Shown: in pieces, positions 7,203 through 8,200 of the stretch
Layout of the letters: each line of letters begins with the position of its first letter
Numbering within the stretch: the first letter of the stretch is position 1
Source of the DNA: an uncultured Clostridium sp.
Lineage (GTDB): Bacteria; Bacillota; Clostridia; Lachnospirales; Anaerotignaceae
NCBI GenBank assembly: GCA_947246775.1
Contig: CAMXTM010000081.1
Coordinates: 1 to 8,200, forward strand
DNA: 8,200 nt
Reading direction: 5' to 3'
Translations under genes and position numbers: made by a program
Notes under the pieces: generated by a model
The model's input: the letters and a program-made list of their open reading frames with translations, nothing else
Told to the model about the DNA's origin: nothing
The model's database searches: none

Positions 7203-7208
7203 CATACA

Positions 7209-7409
7209 ATGGCTAAATGTGAGATTTGTGAAAAAAGTCAAATAAAAGGTCACAGAATTAGTATTAACCGTAGTCAGGTTAGTAGACGTGCAAACAGAAA
7301 ATGGAAACCTAATGTAAAAAAGGTAAAAATCATTGATAATGGAACAGTAAAATCAATTTACATTTGTACAAGATGTTTGCGTTCCAATAAAGTTACACGT
7401 GCAATATAA
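7209..7409 (+). CDS. rpmB: 50S ribosomal protein L28, zinc-ribbon form
   Basis: Large-subunit ribosomal protein of 66 residues. The two Cys pairs C4-E-I-C7 and C53-T-R-C56 form the zinc ribbon of the C+ type of L28. The central basic region (GHRISINRSQVSRRANRKWKPN, given in parts: GHRISINRSQ at 14-23, SRRANRKWKPN at 25-35) and the ending RSNKVTRAI match the family. The C+ form depends on zinc, and species that have a C- paralogue switch to it under zinc limitation; no paralogue is in this window. The gene stands alone, divergent from yloU-yloV, with tandem promoters and its own terminator, so it is monocistronic. Confidence 0.97.
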   Translation: MAKCEICEKSQIKGHRISINRSQVSRRANRKWKPNVKKVKIIDNGTVKSIYICTRCLRSNKVTRAI

Positions 7410-7412
7410 TAG

Positions 7413-7452
7413 TAATTCCCACTATCTATTTGATAGCGGGAATTATTTTTTT
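7413..7452 (+). terminator. Intrinsic terminator of rpmB
   Basis: TAATTCCC (7413-7420) pairs with GGGAATTA (7438-7445). After one mismatch (A/C), CTATC (7422-7426) pairs with GATAG (7432-7436) around a five-base loop. Seven T follow (7446-7452). It begins four bases after the rpmB stop. On the minus strand the same stem lacks a good U-tract, so it would be weak for the small gene that reads toward it. Confidence 0.9.
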
Positions 7453-7470
7453 ATTTATATTTATAATTTT

Positions 7471-7635
7471 TTAACAGTTACTAAATAGCAAAAATCCCCC
7501 TACTGCTACCAATATTACTGCCACAACAAACCCCCACCAGGGTATTATCAGCACAATCAACATACCACAGCCACCAGAAAACAATGATAACCCCAGCAGA
7601 CGCTTTTGAGGCACACCACCAAACCGTCTGCCCAC
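7471..7635 (-). CDS. Small two-helix membrane protein, hypothetical
   Basis: A 54-residue reading frame on the minus strand, GTG at 7635 to TAA at 7471. The N-terminus is short and basic (MGRRFGGVPQKR). A first hydrophobic helix (about 13-31, LLGLSLFSGG and CGMLIVLII) is followed by a PWWG turn (32-35), a second helix (about 36-51, FVVAVILVAVGGFLLF) and SNC at the end. The charge pattern predicts a cytoplasmic N-terminus and a helical hairpin in the membrane. Support for translation: GAGGTG five bases before the GTG, and a good promoter at 7664-7692. The preceding in-frame codon is TGA, so this is the only long start. Its G+C content is clearly above the neighbours, partly because it is rich in Gly, Val, Ala and Trp. 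I do not recognise a named family. It lies downstream of, and in line with, the SUKH gene; any functional link is speculative. Confidence 0.6.
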   Translation of the reverse strand: MGRRFGGVPQKRLLGLSLFSGGCGMLIVLIIPWWGFVVAVILVAVGGFLLFSNC

Positions 7636-7640
7636 TCAGC

Positions 7641-7646
7641 CACCTC
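7641..7646 (-). promoter_or_regulatory. Ribosome binding site of the small membrane protein gene
   Basis: GAGGTG on the minus strand, five bases before GTG 7635. It overlaps the out-of-frame ATG at 7648, and it argues for the GTG frame. Confidence 0.6.
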
Positions 7647-7663
7647 ATTTTTTATTTACTTCT

Positions 7664-7692
7664 ATTATATTTATGTTTATAAAAAAAGTAAA
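7664..7692 (-). promoter_or_regulatory. Promoter for the small membrane protein gene
   Basis: Minus strand: -35 TTTACT (7692-7687), a 17-base spacer, and a perfect -10 TATAAT (7669-7664). The start of transcription near 7657 leaves a leader of about 22 bases, just enough for the ribosome binding site. The surrounding DNA is very AT-rich, so chance matches are easier here. Confidence 0.5.
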
Positions 7693-7719
7693 ATGTCACT
7701 TTTGATATGTTTTCTTTGC

Positions 7720-7737
7720 TAAAATAATATTATTTTA
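7720..7737. repeat. Perfect 18-base AT-only palindrome at the end of the SUKH gene
   Basis: Nine bases (TAAAATAAT) followed directly by their exact complement, spanning the SUKH stop codon. It has no loop, no G or C and no U-tract of terminator type. It could be a weak operator, a transcript-end structure, or chance in AT-rich DNA. Confidence 0.3.
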
Positions 7738-8200
7738 TTTTACATATATTTTTATGTCTATTTCTCCATCTTTCTAATTCTTTTTGAATCTTTTTATCAT
7801 CTGATATCCAGTCAAGAAAGTCTTGATAAAATTCATCAAAACTATGAGATACAAAAGCATAAGCATATTCATTGTCTGTATCAAAAATTTGACCATACAT
7901 TTCACCTGCTGTAATAATGCCAAAGTCCCATTGACAACCATGTGTACCAAGTACAAAAAAACCATCTGTATCACACCAGTCATCATCATTTTCATATATA
8001 AAATATCTTTCAGGATTTCGCTCGTAAGCTTCTTTTGTTGTAATAGCATAGTGTTCTACTTCATATGCTTGCATTTGTAGTGGTACAAACGGATTTGCAA
8101 GACTATATCTATATGCTTCATTAAACTTTTCAACAGTGGGGCTTTCTCCTCTTATCAAAAAACTTGTAAAAGGTCTAATGCCATAATCAGGGCCTGCTCC
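7730..8200 (-). CDS. SMI1/KNR4 (SUKH) family protein, 5' end outside window
   Basis: The frame is open from TAA at 7730 to the right edge, giving 156 visible residues. The TTG at 8158 is not the start: the codons upstream of it read GAGPDYGIRPFTSF, which matches the G-x-GPxYG turn conserved in the SMI1/KNR4 superfamily. Further support is FFVLGTHGCQWDFGIITAG (about base 7960 down to 7904), the typical 'G..HGC...L.V.G..xG' core, and the C-terminal SFDEFYQDFLDWISDD helix. The tail is charged, with basic RNRHKN near the end. SUKH proteins are mostly cytoplasmic immunity proteins that bind and block nuclease or other toxins of contact-dependent and polymorphic toxin systems, but orphan copies are common and some have other roles. 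No toxin gene is visible here; one could lie upstream, to the right. Codon use looks like that of the neighbours. Confidence 0.85.
   Translation of the reverse strand, partial: GAGPDYGIRPFTSFLIRGESPTVEKFNEAYRYSLANPFVPLQMQAYEVEHYAITTKEAYERNPERYFIYENDDDWCDTDGFFVLGTHGCQWDFGIITAGEMYGQIFDTDNEYAYAFVSHSFDEFYQDFLDWISDDKKIQKELERWRNRHKNICKIK

Noticed and set aside
7481..7648. Overlapping 55-codon frame on the minus strand from ATG 7648 (begins MRWLSGQTVWW)
   Set aside because: It has no Shine-Dalgarno site (the leader is AAATAAAAA), and its product is rich in scattered Trp and Cys without a coherent helix pattern. The GTG frame at 7635 has the binding site and a clean membrane hairpin.
7774..8049. Open frame on the minus strand inside the SUKH gene
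   Set aside because: It lies entirely within the SUKH frame, which has clear family motifs; its product is a Met/Leu-rich out-of-frame shadow.

Overview
This window is AT-rich (about one third G+C by eye) DNA with strong AAGGAGGTG-type ribosome binding sites and a conserved housekeeping block of the Bacillota. The putative sporulation gene ylbJ/spoVV, the four-cysteine form of ribosomal protein L28 and the divergent rpmB / yloU-yloV layout known from Bacillus subtilis point to an anaerobic, spore-forming member of the Clostridia. Lachnospiraceae or relatives are plausible, but I cannot fix the family from sequence alone.

Layout. Bases 2-1093 (+) carry the 3' part of ylbJ, cut by the left edge. 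It faces a minus-strand unit, rsmD (2088-2648), coaD (1612-2091) and a coiled-coil protein gene (1097-1600). This unit appears to start at a promoter at 2728-2756. Its terminator lies inside the opposing ylbJ coding region (about 955-1003). Upstream on the same strand are recG (2803-4842), a strong intrinsic terminator (4863-4906), the fatty-acid-kinase-like gene yloV/fakA (4917-6578) and an Asp23/Gls24 gene, yloU (6599-6955). A 253-base divergent control region with one leftward and two tandem rightward promoters separates yloU from rpmB (7209-7409, +), which ends at its own terminator (7413-7452).

The right end differs in character. A short minus-strand gene (7471-7635) appears to encode a 54-residue two-helix membrane protein, with its own promoter and a Shine-Dalgarno site. 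A SMI1/KNR4 (SUKH) protein gene then runs off the right edge (7730-8200, minus). The small gene is G+C-richer than its surroundings and easy to miss because it is short and starts with GTG.

The genes serve core functions: coenzyme A synthesis (coaD), 16S rRNA methylation (rsmD), fork repair (recG), phospholipid precursor supply (yloV), ribosome assembly (rpmB) and spore maturation (ylbJ). I see no CRISPR array, tRNA, rRNA, transposase or phage gene. No clearly new multi-gene system is evident. The most interesting items are the small membrane protein gene beside the SUKH gene, the terminator embedded in ylbJ, and the terminator directly in front of recG.
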